This document shows positions 9,320-21,803 of a DNA stretch of 64,000 nucleotides, piece by piece. The stretch's first letter is position 1, and every line of letters begins with the position of its first letter. The stretch spans positions 620,001 to 684,000 of the forward strand of contig JAALGZ010000002.1 in the NCBI GenBank assembly GCA_015227615.1, written 5' to 3'. The DNA comes from Labyrinthula sp. Ha (lineage: Eukaryota; Sar; Bigyra; Labyrinthulida; Labyrinthulaceae). The position numbers were made by a program, and so were the translations under genes. Below the pieces are notes generated by a model. That model saw nothing but the letters and a program-made list of their open reading frames with translations, had not been told where the DNA came from and made no database searches.

Positions 9320-12300
9320 TGTTCACAAACTTCTATTCTTTTGCATTATTTACGAATTGATGACGTGGCACTACAAATTTGAAGTAAAACATAATTAAAC
9401 CAAAAGATTATTGATTGTAAGAGTTGTTTCCAATGTACCAATAACAGAAAAACAGTTGCCGTAGACTAATTATAAAAAAAATATATATTAATAAAGTTAT
9501 GTTTTTTTATTTTATTTTCAAAATAATGTATCAAGTACTAATGGATATATAAACTACAACTACGGGAGTCCTACTAAGGATTCATGAAAAGAAAGGTCAT
9601 TGATTCATTCAAAATTTTATCAAGCTTCACGCTTTCAAATCTTTAAGTTATTATAGCGAAAAATAAGTATTTAAAATATATTTATGTATACATTTAGTAT
9701 AGTGAGTGGTTTGGAGTATTACCGAAAAAAAGAAGCGAGAGAAAAACTTTAACTAATAATGAAAAAAAAAGAACTTTTAAAAGTGTAATATCACAATTCA
9801 AATCAATTTTCTACTCGATAAAATAAAGTAAATCTGCAGAGCTATATCGCAATACTTATCTTATGCTCTTACCATGCCAGCGGGCGGTATTCATTTAAAG
9901 GCCAACGACTCTTTATGATAAAAATGGAAAGTTTCTTAATGAATCAACATGGAATAACTTATATTTAATGTTATGAACATTTTTAAGCTATTTTTGACTT
10001 AATGTATATTCAAAATATCTCTTTATGTGGTCAATTAAAATAATTAGCTTCTTAAGAAGCAAGAAAAAGACTATTACTCAACTACTGTACAAAACTATAT
10101 AAGGAGAAAATAAAGATCACAAACTAAAAAAAAAATAAGAAGCTCTGCAAGAAACTTTGGGTTCTTTATATTGTTAACTTTCAAAATTTTAAATAAATAT
10201 GTTATGTTATATGTTCAAAGATACACCCAGTCAGCTTTGCTCTGAAGTGGTTCACATACCCACAGGTTCTTTACCCTACCCAAAGCTCTAATCAGATTTC
10301 AAATTACAGATTAAGAATCTTGAAAACTTATAAACTATTAAGAAGAACACAAAAAATCCGTTTCTGGATTAACGACGTTTATTGCTCTGCGGGTATGTAA
10401 TCCAGTCATATTGAAGTAGTTTCTTACATCGTAACCAAGCTGGGCTTACCCATCAAGTATCATTCTGTGACTGTTTGGAGAATACAATATTGTGGGACAA
10501 CAAATAAAAAAATACAATACGTGTTGCAATGAAATAATAGTGCGAAAATATACCTCTATCGTCCTTCCAGAAAGATAAATCTAGGCAGATAGTAACTCCA
10601 CACATCAAAGCTGTCTATTTTATGTCCATTGAGAATAGTTAGATATGGGAAACGTCTTAGAGGTTTTTTCTGCTTTCCTCTAAGTAGTGCTATATAAATA
10701 GAAGTCACAGAGTCGATATATATTGTATTGTTTACCCAAGGGAGGCAAAACCACCTAAAGTTTAAGAAAGACAAAAATACATACTTTTCTCCAAAAACAC
10801 TGTCAACTAACTTATTATCACAAATGAAACACCGATAATACCTGAAAGCTCGAAGATTTAATAAATAAGTAACCTGCACAACTATAACTCATGTCCGGAA
10901 AATTATTAAAATTTAATGGAAACAGGAGACCTCCTGGTTTTTGCTGAATATTACTAACCCATCTTCGTCATTTAGAAATGTGCTATCATATTCGTCTGGG
11001 TATTAACCTTTTAAATAATGTTTGAGAAGAGTAAATTCTCATAATTTTTAGGATTTTTCTGGAGAATGTTAGGTCTGTTGACTATGAAACAAAATTTTAA
11101 ACTCTAGTTTAATAATATTTTAAGTGTTAAATGGAGAAAGTCAGCAATAGGGCTTAGTAGCTTCATCATACTTTCAGTGCAATCTATTTGAAAATTGTTT
11201 CCATCACCCAGGCTCAATATCAACTCTATATTGCTTAAAAACTTCTTCCTTGAAAGATTACAAAATAATGACATCTTTCCTGTTCTCTCTTTCCTGCTTG
11301 TAAATAACGATCTTAAGAATACGCACTACGATAACTGGTTTCTCGTTCAACCTTCCAGTTCATCGCCTTTGTTTGATAGTGCAGAATGTACAACCCTCTG
11401 TAACACAGCTCAATATGTGACAGGATGAAAAAATCTTGATTAAAATTTAGATCCACTAGAGAGAAATGAATATTGAGAACTCTTTGCAACTGGGAACATC
11501 GATCTTCTAATTTTTACCCAAATAAAAAGTTCTGACAAAACTCTTTAAAAGAAATGATATAGTGAATAATGAGTGTATTTTGCTTCGCCGTAACTATTTT
11601 ATCAATTGAAAGGGGGACATATCGAAAGATCTTCTTTTGCTTAGAAAATATAAATGGCTAAGAGAAAACTTAAGCTACTTCATTGTAATCAACATGCCGT
11701 TAAAAGAGATGTATTTAAGTAGGTACAGAACGCCTTCTACAGTGAATTTGTATTTTAAGGCTTATATGATAAATGAAAAATTATGTTTCAAGTATTTCAT
11801 ACTTACCTCTCCTAAGAATAGGTCAATACCAATAATATCAGGAACTGGACAGTGATAAAATTTGAATAAACAGAAGAAAAAGATATACTGCAATATGCTT
11901 AATTTCAGATTACTTTTATTGGGGAAAGGCATAAAGAAATAAAGTTTTCCAAAGCTGCAGGCGCAAAATCTTTAACTAGAAAAATGGAAAATTACACCAT
12001 TTGTGTTATAGTGGGAAAATAAGGAAGAAACTGATAAGACTCTTCCGGATGCGTACAAAAGAAGAATACACAAATCTTAAAAAAGACAAAATATGTTAAT
12101 GGGTACATAAACTTCGTAACTTGTACATCTTGCTTGATACCTTCAAGAAAAATTTTAAAATTTAAAAGCTCGGGATGAACTAGCAAACTGCCATATACTC
12201 AAAATTGAGGAAGAGTTATTAACAAGAATGCAGGGGTATAACCTTCTCCGAATCAACCTATCTTCAGTGACTAACAAGTTAATCCGAAGATAGCTTAGTC

Positions 12301-15300
12301 ACAGGAGGATTTTGGACAGAGCCAACCAGTCCTTTGATTCATAAAATTTGTAAGCATTTAAGATAATGCCAAAATAAGTTCAAATGCTCATTTTCAGTCT
12401 CTCATGTTCTTAGATTTTGTCTTGCAGTTGGCTTTGCTCTTTTACTTTTGTATTTTCCTAGATAACGTCCTAAGATTGGTTATGTTTAACATCTGAAAAT
12501 ACTATATTCTAAGCATAACTATCAATTTATAGCAATAGGAAAATTAATAATTGGAATATGATTAAATATACACAAAGCTCTTCTCTAATTTACATCCAAT
12601 AAAGGAACAAGGGAAGGGCTTATAGTTTCCAAATTATACAGCTATCTAATAAAATACCGTCTTAGTCTGAACTCTGTTTTATATTTTGCTTGCTTATACT
12701 GATCTGGAACGGTTTGCATGTGTCTTTTCCATTTGCTCTTGGCCTATATCTGGGGCTATGTAAAAACTATCTTGGGTATTAATGACGTAATCTAAGCGTT
12801 TAACTACCTCTGTGATTATTCGGACCTTAATAAACAAATGTTAATAAAATAACTAACTAACTAACTAAAACACTGTTAGACCCGTTGAGGTATTTCCGCA
12901 GCGAATATATTTTGCACAGTTACGTTTCAGCCGATAAGAACAACCACAACAACAGAAAAGAAACAGTAAGTGAAAACAACCGGTATTCAAAGACACCTTC
13001 TAAGTAACAGTAAATCAGGGAGACCAAACAATCGCATTTGAGAAAGTTTACCTGGCGATACTGACTGCTGGCATTGACCACAGTTCCTTAAAGTGAAAAT
13101 TAAATTCATATTTGGCTGAAAATATCTATTTACATCGATAGTATTCTCTGCCAAGGAGCTAAGTCTAACTAGTTAAGTCATTCTATAACCAATTATGAAC
13201 AAGAACAACGAAGTAGTTCTCAGTAAAAACAACTCAAATAAGAAAAAAGCTCATGCCTTTACTAGTTTTTCCCGCTTAAAATCGAAAGAAGATATTCGAT
13301 CAGATAATTTTATTAACTTCATTAAGGTTTCATAGCCTCAAACATTTTGTCAGCTCCACGCCAGCTAGTTAGCATCATAACACTCTGGAAGACATTTGTG
13401 TTTAAACGTCACACCAATGAGTAGCCAGGATCTGTCACCCTTCACTAAGAGAAATCAACACTTAAACTCTCCCAAACTTACCAAAACAAAACAATAAACA
13501 CTTTTTACTCCGATACAACAGAATTTCTCTTCTTTCTCACCTACCATTATGTTTTCCTAAATGGAAAAAATAGACTCGAACTACCGATGGAAGAAACTCG
13601 AATTCTGAGCCAGTATAAGGAGCAGTGGTAGTTGTTACACAGATCACGGATCAAGTATCATGAATAGTTTATCATGTTGTCGAGTGACTTGTTCCGAGTA
13701 TAACCTATTCCTCTTTGATCATTTAAAGAATTCTTACTTACTCAGTTGAAGCTGATAAACCCTAAGTGTCTCAAATTCTTAATCCTAGCGTAGGTTAAAA
13801 CTCGATAAGTGAGTATAGACTTCCCATATAGGAAATAAACAGCTTTGGCTTAATTAATGATTTTAATCCTTTTTTCTTTTTAAATATATTTAATATGGAA
13901 CTACTTTACTGCTTACCTAAAAAAGCTACATATCCATACAGGCTAATTTTGTTTTTTTTGATAGTGTTAGCATTCAATATGTAGCCAAGGTCGATTCACC
14001 GGATCCAAAACTAGAGTACACTGTTGATTGTTTATTACACAGTATCAGCGAGCTTCTGATACGCTTTGGTACTTTCAACTACCGATTTCTTTGTATTCTT
14101 ACTTGCTCCTAGCTCTGTTTGATTTTTAACTTAAAATTTTCTCTTTTATTGCTGTTGTGGTTGCGATTCTTACTTCAAGACATATACTCTCAAAATATGT
14201 GTATAGGGAAAGCTCCCTTATATGGGTGCTAGCACTTTAACTATTCAACTAATTTGTCGGTATATTGGTATTTATGTTCAAATAACCACAAAACTGGTTA
14301 TGTAGAACATTGTACAAAGCTGTTTCATCTACAAGAATTCATGGGAATTTTGCAGAAACAACGCTTTTAACCGCTCTTGAGCTAAAGCACCTATGACGTA
14401 TCTGCAAAACGAACCGAAATAGAACAAAGGCAGATACAAATAACAGTTAAAGTTCTTCAAATTCCATGTAGTAAAGAACGTAATGTCATGAACTATGAGC
14501 AAAGAAAGAAATGCAGGCGAGAAGTAGACTGGCAAAAACTTTGATAAATTTGCGGAAACGATGTAAACTTTGGTTATGTATAATATTGAGGTTGATTTCT
14601 TTAGTGTGGGGATAATTTACCTAGTACTTCGAGAGTTAATTTATTATAATGAGTCTTATATCGGCGTAACTAATAAATAAATACTGGCGAACATAAAAGC
14701 TTATGTCATTGTTGTGTACATCTGATGAGTTATTGATTACCGGTTGTCATTTCATTTTCAATTGATAGAGTAGATTTAGTAGGAGAAATGCTTTGGAAAA
14801 TCATAGTATAACTAATCTTACGACAGAAAATCTTTCAAAAACAGTAACAAAAGAATAAAGCTAATGGCAGGCAACCAGGGATCAAAACAATGACTTAATA
14901 GGAGTAAGAGATTTAGAATTTTGTACCTGAGAAAGTAATGAAACTTCATTAAAGTAACAAAAAATCTTTTCTAGGTTCATCCTTTGCCTACGCTGAGCTA
15001 AAAGCTTTAAATTGACTTGCTTGTCTTAGGTGATAGCTTGAAATTCACCAGTTTAAGAACCTAATGTTCTTGTTAGTATCCTTTCCTAGTTATTGAGTAT
15101 CTGACTGTTCGATAGCTCATCCCGTGTAGATAATTTACGTATTCCAACAAAAAATATAGTTCAGCTGATGTGGTCCATATTTCATGTCCCTTCATTATTA
15201 TAAAATAAATCCAAAATATTTTTTTGGTTACTCAGCTCAGCAAAACTATAATGTTACTTATTACAGAATCTTTGAGATCCCGTACAGCTATCCAGTTTTG

Positions 15301-15946
15301 CTTCCTATATTCTATTAAGTGGCAGGTATGAAAGCTTTTAACCAGGCAATAATTTTAGAGATATCAGGACTGAACATTAGCAACATATTCGTTATTAATA
15401 AATCATGTGGCGAAGACCTCGAATGATACACCTAGAACTAAAAAACACTGAATGATACTGAAAAAAACCTTTGTATTAGTCGAAATGAAAGAAAAGTATG
15501 AAACCAAGTTTGATGCATCATGAAAACATCTAGTGATACCTGTATCTAATGTCAGGATTGTTGTGTGCCTGGGCATTCTGAAACTAATAAAATTGAATCT
15601 TAAGCTAAAGGTTTATCTCTGCTTTGACGAGGGAACGAATATGATGTCTCCCTACTCAACATGGGCTCCATTTCTCTCTTTACTTCTTTTAACGCACCCA
15701 TAAACTCCAACGCGGACAATAGAAACTTGCACCTTTTATACGAAACTTTTAAGTTTAGGTATCTATTATCTGTATGGCTGTTCCATTTTGGTTTACTATT
15801 TGTTATTATTGTCTACGATAAGAATATTTCCATAGTAATGCCATACTAACATCAGTTTGAAATTTGAACCAAGCTGAATTAAAGTACCAGTTCCCAAACA
15901 CAAGAAACGGTGACTTTTTTTTTACCGTTGAACTTTTAGGATAAAG
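9320..15946. other. Gene desert, 6.6 kb, AT-rich
   Basis: No frame longer than about 107 codons, and those present have unstructured, hydrophobic or Phe/Ile/Tyr-rich translations as expected from AT-rich spacer. A short AACT tandem run lies at about 12850-12868. I recognised no tRNA, rRNA, snRNA or transposon domain. The last 50 bases form the metacaspase promoter. Confidence 0.6.
15906..15929. promoter_or_regulatory. Inverted AACGGT/ACCGTT pair upstream of the metacaspase
   Basis: AACGGT (15906-15911) and its reverse complement ACCGTT (15924-15929) flank a 12-base mainly T spacer, 18 bp before the metacaspase ATG. AACGG is the core bound by three-repeat MYB proteins. The pair could also form a hairpin in the 5' leader. 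Function is inferred from position and motif only. Confidence 0.3.
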
Positions 15947-17677
15947 ATGACAGATAAAACAAAAAGAAAGAAATCGAGAAGTAAGTCTCGTAAATCCAAG
16001 AATAGAACTCCAACATCAGAAGAAAATGAAGTATCCAGAAGAGAATACCACAAGCAAAAGAAGCTAAAGGAATCTGGTAAACTACGAAACGTGGATGAAA
16101 GGCAAAAACCCAAAAAGCATAAGACTGCAGGAAAACATGAAAAACGTAGAAAAGATAAGGATAGAGATAAGAAAAAAAAAAAGAAGGAACGCCGAGAAAG
16201 AAAGAAAGTTAAGGCTCGTGGTCTTGCAGTACCTCAAAAGGACACCCGATGGCATCGCTTCCAGAGCTACTTGCCACCAAACGGAGCAGACCGAGGAGTT
16301 CCAGGTCTCTTTTCTAATTTCAATGCATACAAGGATAAACTCCTAGGACTTACAAAGGCTAAAATAGTGACACCAGAAAAAGCTCAAGTGGTTGATCAAG
16401 ACACAGGTTTTGCGGCAGTTTCGCCATCGGGAAGGAATAGATGTCTCTTAATCGGGATTAACTATCCAGGCTCCGATGCCGAGCTAAGTGGATGCATTAA
16501 TGATGTATTTATGATAAAAAATTTTCTTCTTAAAGAGGGCTTTGTAGAAACAGAACATAGTATGCAAATTTTAATAGATATACCTCGACCTGGAACCCAA
16601 TATCCAACAAAGAACAATATTCTAAAAGGGATGCAGTGGCTTGTGCATAACGTCGAGCCTGGAGATACACTATTTTTGGGGTACATGGGTCATGGAGCTC
16701 AGTATAGTTTTTGTTTCTCATTCATTTATCAGAGTGACTGATGAATCTGGGCATGAGAAAGATGGGATGAACGAAGTTTTGTTGCCTTCTGATTACATGT
16801 CGCAAGGGCTCATTAGTGATGATGAGATATGGGAAATTTTGGTAAGAGATCTGCCAAGTGGAGTAAAATTAATTGCACTTATGGATTGTTGTCATTCAGG
16901 GACTGGAATGGACCTTTCTTTCAACTGGTTAAGAGGCAAAGGTATCTTTATGCTTGGTCATTAGTTCTTAGGCACCTGGGAAGAGGAACCAAATCCAAGC
17001 TTTTCTGAAGGTGATGTGATCTTATTTTCTGGTTGCGATGACCATCAAGAATCAGCTGATGCATATAATAAAGTAGCTAGAGCTCCTGGAGGCGCCATGA
17101 CTACTGCATTTTGTGAAGCGTATGCTTATTTAACAATGAAGAATAAAGGTGAAAAACCAACTTTTGATGACTTCATGACTGCGGTACACAGTAGCATTAA
17201 GAAACGAGGCTTTGATCAGGTACTCTATCCTTATTGATTTTTTATTATTAGACCCCACAGTTATCTTCATCGCAGCAATGGGATCCAACAGCTAGAAGAT
17301 TTGACTTAAAAGGACTAAATTACGAAAATGCGAACCCTGAAAAGGGAAAACTAGTACTTGAGAGATTTGAACCTCAAACTCCTAAATATGGAAACAGTCC
17401 TGTGGGGAAAATGTTGCTGGCTGCTGGTTTTGCAGTTATAGTAGGCAATGTTGTTGGTGACGCAATTGATGATGCTATTGACAATTCTGGAGATATTGGC
17501 GGTGCGGTCACAGACCAATTTCAGGAGGTTGGTGGAGGCTTTGAGGAGTTTGGGAATACCATAGGTGAGGGGACTACCGGTTTTGTTGATGGGTTTGCTG
17601 AAGTTGGTGAAGCAGGTTTCGGTGGTCTTGGAGCAGTCCTTGAAGGAATTGGCGGCTTGCTTGGAGCCTTTCTATAA
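15947..17677 (+). CDS. Type I metacaspase with basic N-terminus and Gly-rich C-terminal extension, four exons
   Basis: A cysteine protease cleaving after Arg/Lys. Exons: 15947-16701, 16733-16941, 16972-17219 and 17252-17677, joined by 31-, 30- and 32-nt GT...AG introns; total 545 residues. Rejoining restores the family order RNRCLLIGINY, FLGYMGHGAQVTDESGHEKDGMNE (catalytic His249), LMDCCHSG (catalytic Cys305), LFSGCDDHQESADA, GAMTTAFCEA and TPQLSSSQQWD, all typical of type I enzymes. Residues 1-95 are extremely Lys/Arg-rich, possibly a nuclear signal, and replace the usual Pro-rich or zinc-finger prodomain. After the protease come a hydrophobic stretch (MLLAAGFAVIVGNVVGDAI) and a Gly-rich acidic tail ending GGLLGAFL. 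The GHG motif has Ala where GHGGQ is common. Confidence 0.93.
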
Positions 17678-17814
17678 GGTATATCTGTTCAGTTTTTTAT
17701 GCAGATTTGAAGTTTAGTGAGATTATGGGCTCAACGCTAAGAGTTTTTGGCGTGCGATGTACGAAGAGTTATTATTATCGAACGAGTTTTAGTTTTAAAA
17801 ACAACCTAAAACTT

Positions 17815-20565
17815 TTAGACCTGCTTGGCAGCTTTCATCACTGCTTCTGTTAACACATTTCTTGCTTTCATATTGGCCTTTATTAGGTGGTTTTCACAGT
17901 TTGAGAAAATGGCTTCAACTATGAAAATAGCAGTAGTTCGACTAACAGAATCAAGTTTGGGTGAAGGCGTATTGTCACCCCGTAGCCTCGCCGAAGATTC
18001 CGCAGCACACTGAATTAAGGAAAGCTGAACAAGTTTCGAAGTGTAAGTCGAACACCACCTTCCAATAGCGTCACGCAGCTCAACACCATCCAGCACCCTG
18101 TTCTTCACCGACTCAACTTCCTCCAGGCCTCCACTGGAATTTTCAGGAGCTACTTCGCTTCTGTAAGAACATGAATGACTCAAGTAGTGATACTCTTGCT
18201 CGTATTCCACCCTGTGCTCATGATTCATACGTGACTCATCGAAGTACAATGGCCCGGTAGCTATAGCAGCCGCAATCGAATCTCTACCGAGCTGTGAAAA
18301 AACTTCCTCAGGCGAGGAGAAAATTGGCTGAAGCCCTAGTTTTACGTAGCTATCACTCTTGCAAGCAACTGAGGCTGATGGAAAACATGTTAATTTTTCA
18401 CACTGATGTTCGAGCAACTCTACCTCCGTGTCATTCTTTTTTCCAGCTGATGTGACCATAGATAACGGAGTTATATCTTCCTGCACTGTCTTGTTGGTAG
18501 CATTAAAGTCAAAGATGTCTACGTTGAACCTTGAAAACAAAGTTCTTATAAGTTTCTCAGCATATTTGAGGACCACCTCTTTAATCTCCTTACAGGATTT
18601 ACTGTTAATTTCCTCTGTACGTTCAATCTTAGACTCAGCTGGTTTTTCTGCAAAACCAGAGGAGGCTTCAGATTGAAGAACAGTGTCGTGGAAGGCTTCT
18701 GTATCAAGGCTTTTATTCTCTATTGTACCTTCTCCCATTTGCAACGAATCGGGAACAGAAAGTTTCCTCCATGCACTTTCTGAAGGACATTGGCCTGTAT
18801 CGAAGGATGCTTTACATTCCTTACTGGTAATTTGAGAAGGGGGAAACCTATCCACATCCAGAGAAATAAAACTCTCTGTTGATGAGACATGAGGTTTACT
18901 TTCGGCTGCGCGACTAGTGCTCGTTTTCGATCCTGTCTCCAAATCTGCTGAAGAAACAAAGCGGACAACACCTTCAACTTTCTTGGCAGTAGTGTTTTCA
19001 AAGACCAGGTTTTCAAAATTGGAAATGCCTGTAGTCCCTGCAAATGCGTCCAGTGTCGATGGCTGAACAAGAGTATTGTTATGGTGATCAGCACAACCCG
19101 AACAATCCTTAGGATTAATATCTTCGAGCCCTACTAATTGGGTTTGCACGCCCTGAGCAAGATCTTTGACCTTAAAATCGGCAATAGCTGCTTCAGCAAT
19201 TGTATTCTTAAAGGCATTTTCTTCCTGCAAGCTTTGTTCGTGATTAGTAGCGATGTTTAGTTCTGCATTAAACTGTGATGGATCACCTACATCAAGGCTG
19301 GAATGCCCAGAGATTTGATCCTTGTTTTGTACCTTCAGGTTAACTTCTTTATGTTGTGGAGGTTTTTGAGATGGAATAGGTTTGTTTTCCTTATTTGATG
19401 ACAATCCAGCTAGGACATGCTGCCCCCATGAACCTTCTTCAAATAGACTGCGATTAAATTTATCACTACTTAATTTGGAAAGATTCTTAATAGGAGAGAG
19501 TGAGATTCTAGAAACTGAAGAACCTGATGCCAGTTTTCTTAATTTTGGCTTGATATATTCAAACAGTTCCACATACTTCCAACACCATGTTCTAATCAGA
19601 ACAAATAATTTTCGCTTCTCTTTGTTTCCTTCAATCAGAAGTAACCTCCGTTTATGTAACAGATCAAGTTTTTTTAGCTGACTTTTCACTTTTACCATCT
19701 CTTCGAACATGTTTCTTTTTCTTTTCATTTTCTCAACCAAAAGATCAGAGAAAAGCTCTTTTGAAATAGATTCAACTCCCCTGCTTTCAATTTGACCCTG
19801 TAAAACTTGGAAAGAATAGTATCCAAGTAACAAAGAAGACACATCTAAACACATTTTTTCAAAAGTACTGCTATAGGAAAGAAGATTCAGGTCATAACTT
19901 AATATCTCTGAAATTTGCTCAGCAACATCATCTAGTTCACCTTTTATCGTAACAAAGCGCAGCGGAGAAGCAAAGCGCTTCTTCATTTTTTCTATTTCCT
20001 TTCTTTCTCTAATGTCTTGAATGAATTTAGGAACATCTAAGTAAGTACTGTTACGTTCTTCTTCTCTCTTTCTTCTTGTGTCTCTTTTTCCTGCTGTTTC
20101 TCCATCTTCGTTAGCTTCTAAAAGTAAAGGGGGAATAATAATTTTGTCGCTTAGATTCTTCTTCCGTGAATTTCTTATACTTTTGACGCTTGATGACCTC
20201 AACAGTGGCCTGAACAACGATTTTCCGGAGAGAAGAAACGTACGCGCTTCTGTAACAGATGACAACTTAGAAGGAGGACTAATATAAGGGCTCTTCAAGC
20301 TTTTACGTTTCTCTTTATTAGAATCAAGTTTTTTAACAGATCTCTTGAGACTTTTTGGAGCACGCTTAGTGTCAAACATGGGCTGCGTCAAAGCTTTTTG
20401 GATACTATCTATCCTCTTTTGCCTTTCAATCCCAGCTTCCTCTAATTTCTGTTTCAGCCGTCTTTGGAACTCCTTTTCTTTCTTCAGATGTTTTTTCTGT
20501 TCCTCCATTTTCCGTTCATTCCACGCTGCAAAGCTTAGACCCTTCTTTATCTCTTTCTCTTCCAT
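17815..20565 (-). CDS. Unrecognised 916-residue protein, helical N-terminal half, disordered middle
   Basis: One long uninterrupted frame. Residues 1-50 are strongly charged and helical (LSFAAWNERKMEEQKKHL ...), an F-x2-W-x3-K style seen in some cilium-linked coiled-coil proteins, though I cannot name a family. Residues 60-180 are basic and Ser/Pro-rich. Residues 190-350 look like a folded helical domain with Leu-rich stretches and a Trp-Cys-Trp (RTWCWKYVELFEYIKPKL). About 370-830 is low-order, Ser/Thr/Glu-rich, and the last 100 residues are again helical. No membrane span or catalytic motif is visible. It converges on the metacaspase (137 bp apart), and the 349-residue gene lies 159 bp upstream on the same strand. 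Confidence 0.8.
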   Translation of the reverse strand: MEEKEIKKGLSFAAWNERKMEEQKKHLKKEKEFQRRLKQKLEEAGIERQKRIDSIQKALTQPMFDTKRAPKSLKRSVKKLDSNKEKRKSLKSPYISPPSKLSSVTEARTFLLSGKSLFRPLLRSSSVKSIRNSRKKNLSDKIIIPPLLLEANEDGETAGKRDTRRKREEERNSTYLDVPKFIQDIRERKEIEKMKKRFASPLRFVTIKGELDDVAEQISEILSYDLNLLSYSSTFEKMCLDVSSLLLGYYSFQVLQGQIESRGVESISKELFSDLLVEKMKRKRNMFEEMVKVKSQLKKLDLLHKRRLLLIEGNKEKRKLFVLIRTWCWKYVELFEYIKPKLRKLASGSSVSRISLSPIKNLSKLSSDKFNRSLFEEGSWGQHVLAGLSSNKENKPIPSQKPPQHKEVNLKVQNKDQISGHSSLDVGDPSQFNAELNIATNHEQSLQEENAFKNTIAEAAIADFKVKDLAQGVQTQLVGLEDINPKDCSGCADHHNNTLVQPSTLDAFAGTTGISNFENLVFENTTAKKVEGVVRFVSSADLETGSKTSTSRAAESKPHVSSTESFISLDVDRFPPSQITSKECKASFDTGQCPSESAWRKLSVPDSLQMGEGTIENKSLDTEAFHDTVLQSEASSGFAEKPAESKIERTEEINSKSCKEIKEVVLKYAEKLIRTLFSRFNVDIFDFNATNKTVQEDITPLSMVTSAGKKNDTEVELLEHQCEKLTCFPSASVACKSDSYVKLGLQPIFSSPEEVFSQLGRDSIAAAIATGPLYFDESRMNHEHRVEYEQEYHYLSHSCSYRSEVAPENSSGGLEEVESVKNRVLDGVELRDAIGRWCSTYTSKLVQLSLIQCAAESSARLRGDNTPSPKLDSVSRTTAIFIVEAIFSNCENHLIKANMKARNVLTEAVMKAAKQV

Positions 20566-20724
20566 TCTTCAGAACAGCACGCAAAACGAACAAATTTCAA
20601 ATTTTTCCAATTCAACTCATCCAATAATAAAACACATTTTTTGCATAAAACATGAATACATACTGCTTCAAACTTTTTTACATTTAACCAGGACATTTAT
20701 ACATACAACATGAAGAAAGCTAAC

Positions 20725-21803
20725 TCATAAAGTTAACTCTGTCCATATTCCAGAGCCATATTTTCTTCGAACAAGCTCCAAAGCTCTATCTGGAGTAAAA
20801 TCGCGTTCACCTTCACTTCGTTTACTTCGTACCACATCTACGATGTCATGAACAATTCTTGAGCAAATGATATTAAACTTCAACTCAATTATTTCCCGTT
20901 CAGATAAGCTGGAAAGAAAATGCTTGGTTTTCGCTGAACGTTCATCTCTTTCGTTAGGAGAAAACAGAATCGTCTGCAGTGTATCAAGTATAGATGTTTG
21001 CTTAATTGGCATCAAACTTCTTGACTGAATGTTTCCCAAGGCATTTAAGAAAACGTCATTCGACTTGAAGAACAAAATATCGAATCTTCTTTCCACAATC
21101 AGAAAATAAGTGACATCTGCGCAATCGGAAAGAAACTCAACAGAGAAGTTTTCTTTTCCTCTGATGCTGCTGTTCACAAAATACTTCAAATAGAAAAGTT
21201 GGAGAGAGTTCAGTTTTTCTAATTTTCTTAAAGGTAAGCTGAGTGTCCTTGTTCTATGATTATAGTGTTTGCTCAGCCTTTCCAGTTCATCCCTTTCTGG
21301 TTTAGATGTTTTAAACTCTCTTAACTTAATCAATGCAAAAACTGCCCCACTGTAATCAACAAGACACTTTCTTAGATTTGTCATAACTTCTGCTTCACGC
21401 GGAAGATTTTTTATTTTAATTATCTCGTTCAAAGCGTCGTCAGAGTCAAATTGCTTCATATCCTTTTCTCCTTGTTTAAATAACTTGAACTTAATTTCCT
21501 TCAATTTCTTCGAGAGCAAAATACTTTTTTCAATAGATAAACTCATCTTTGCACTATGCCATGATTCACTAAGAATACAAAAGAAGAAACTCAATACCCT
21601 TCAAGTATGCGTTGTATTTCAGTTGTCCCAAAGAATAAACGAAGAGTGAGTTTGAACAGAGATCTTGCCAGTTCTTGTATATTTATATTAAATGAGATTG
21701 ATGCGAATGGTTTAATAGGTAGCCATGATTTTAAACTGGAAAACGTTGGAATTGAAAAGCGGGAGGTTTGTACATCGAATACTTTTTCTTCTGTTTTTAT
21801 CAT
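20725..21803 (-). CDS. Unrecognised 349-residue helical protein, two exons
   Basis: Exon 1 is 21803-21598 and exon 2 is 21568-20725, split by a 29-nt intron (21597-21569) with GTATTG and a TTCTTAG acceptor. The joined reading ILEG-ESWHSAKMSLSIEKS stays open for 1050 nt. Without the splice, exon 2 would need to start at an internal ATG, and the 70-codon exon 1 would be orphaned. An in-frame TAA precedes the ATG at 21803. The protein is mostly alpha-helical and charged, with no membrane segment (LPLRKLEKLNSLQLFYLKYF; EREIIELKFNIICSRIVHDI). I do not recognise the family. Confidence 0.7.

Noticed and set aside
10556-10879. 107-codon minus frame
   Set aside because: Phe/Tyr/Leu-rich translation typical of spacer; no domain and no supporting promoter or partner exon.
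11800-11870. ATACTTACCT string like the 5' end of U1 snRNA, with an Sm-like site downstream
   Set aside because: No stem-loop I/II motifs (GATCACGA, ATTGCAC) and too little length before the Sm-like bases; most likely chance.
20725-21546. Reading the 349-residue gene as intronless from the internal ATG at 21546
   Set aside because: The 29-nt intron restores an open frame with a 69-codon upstream exon and matches the intron class seen elsewhere.
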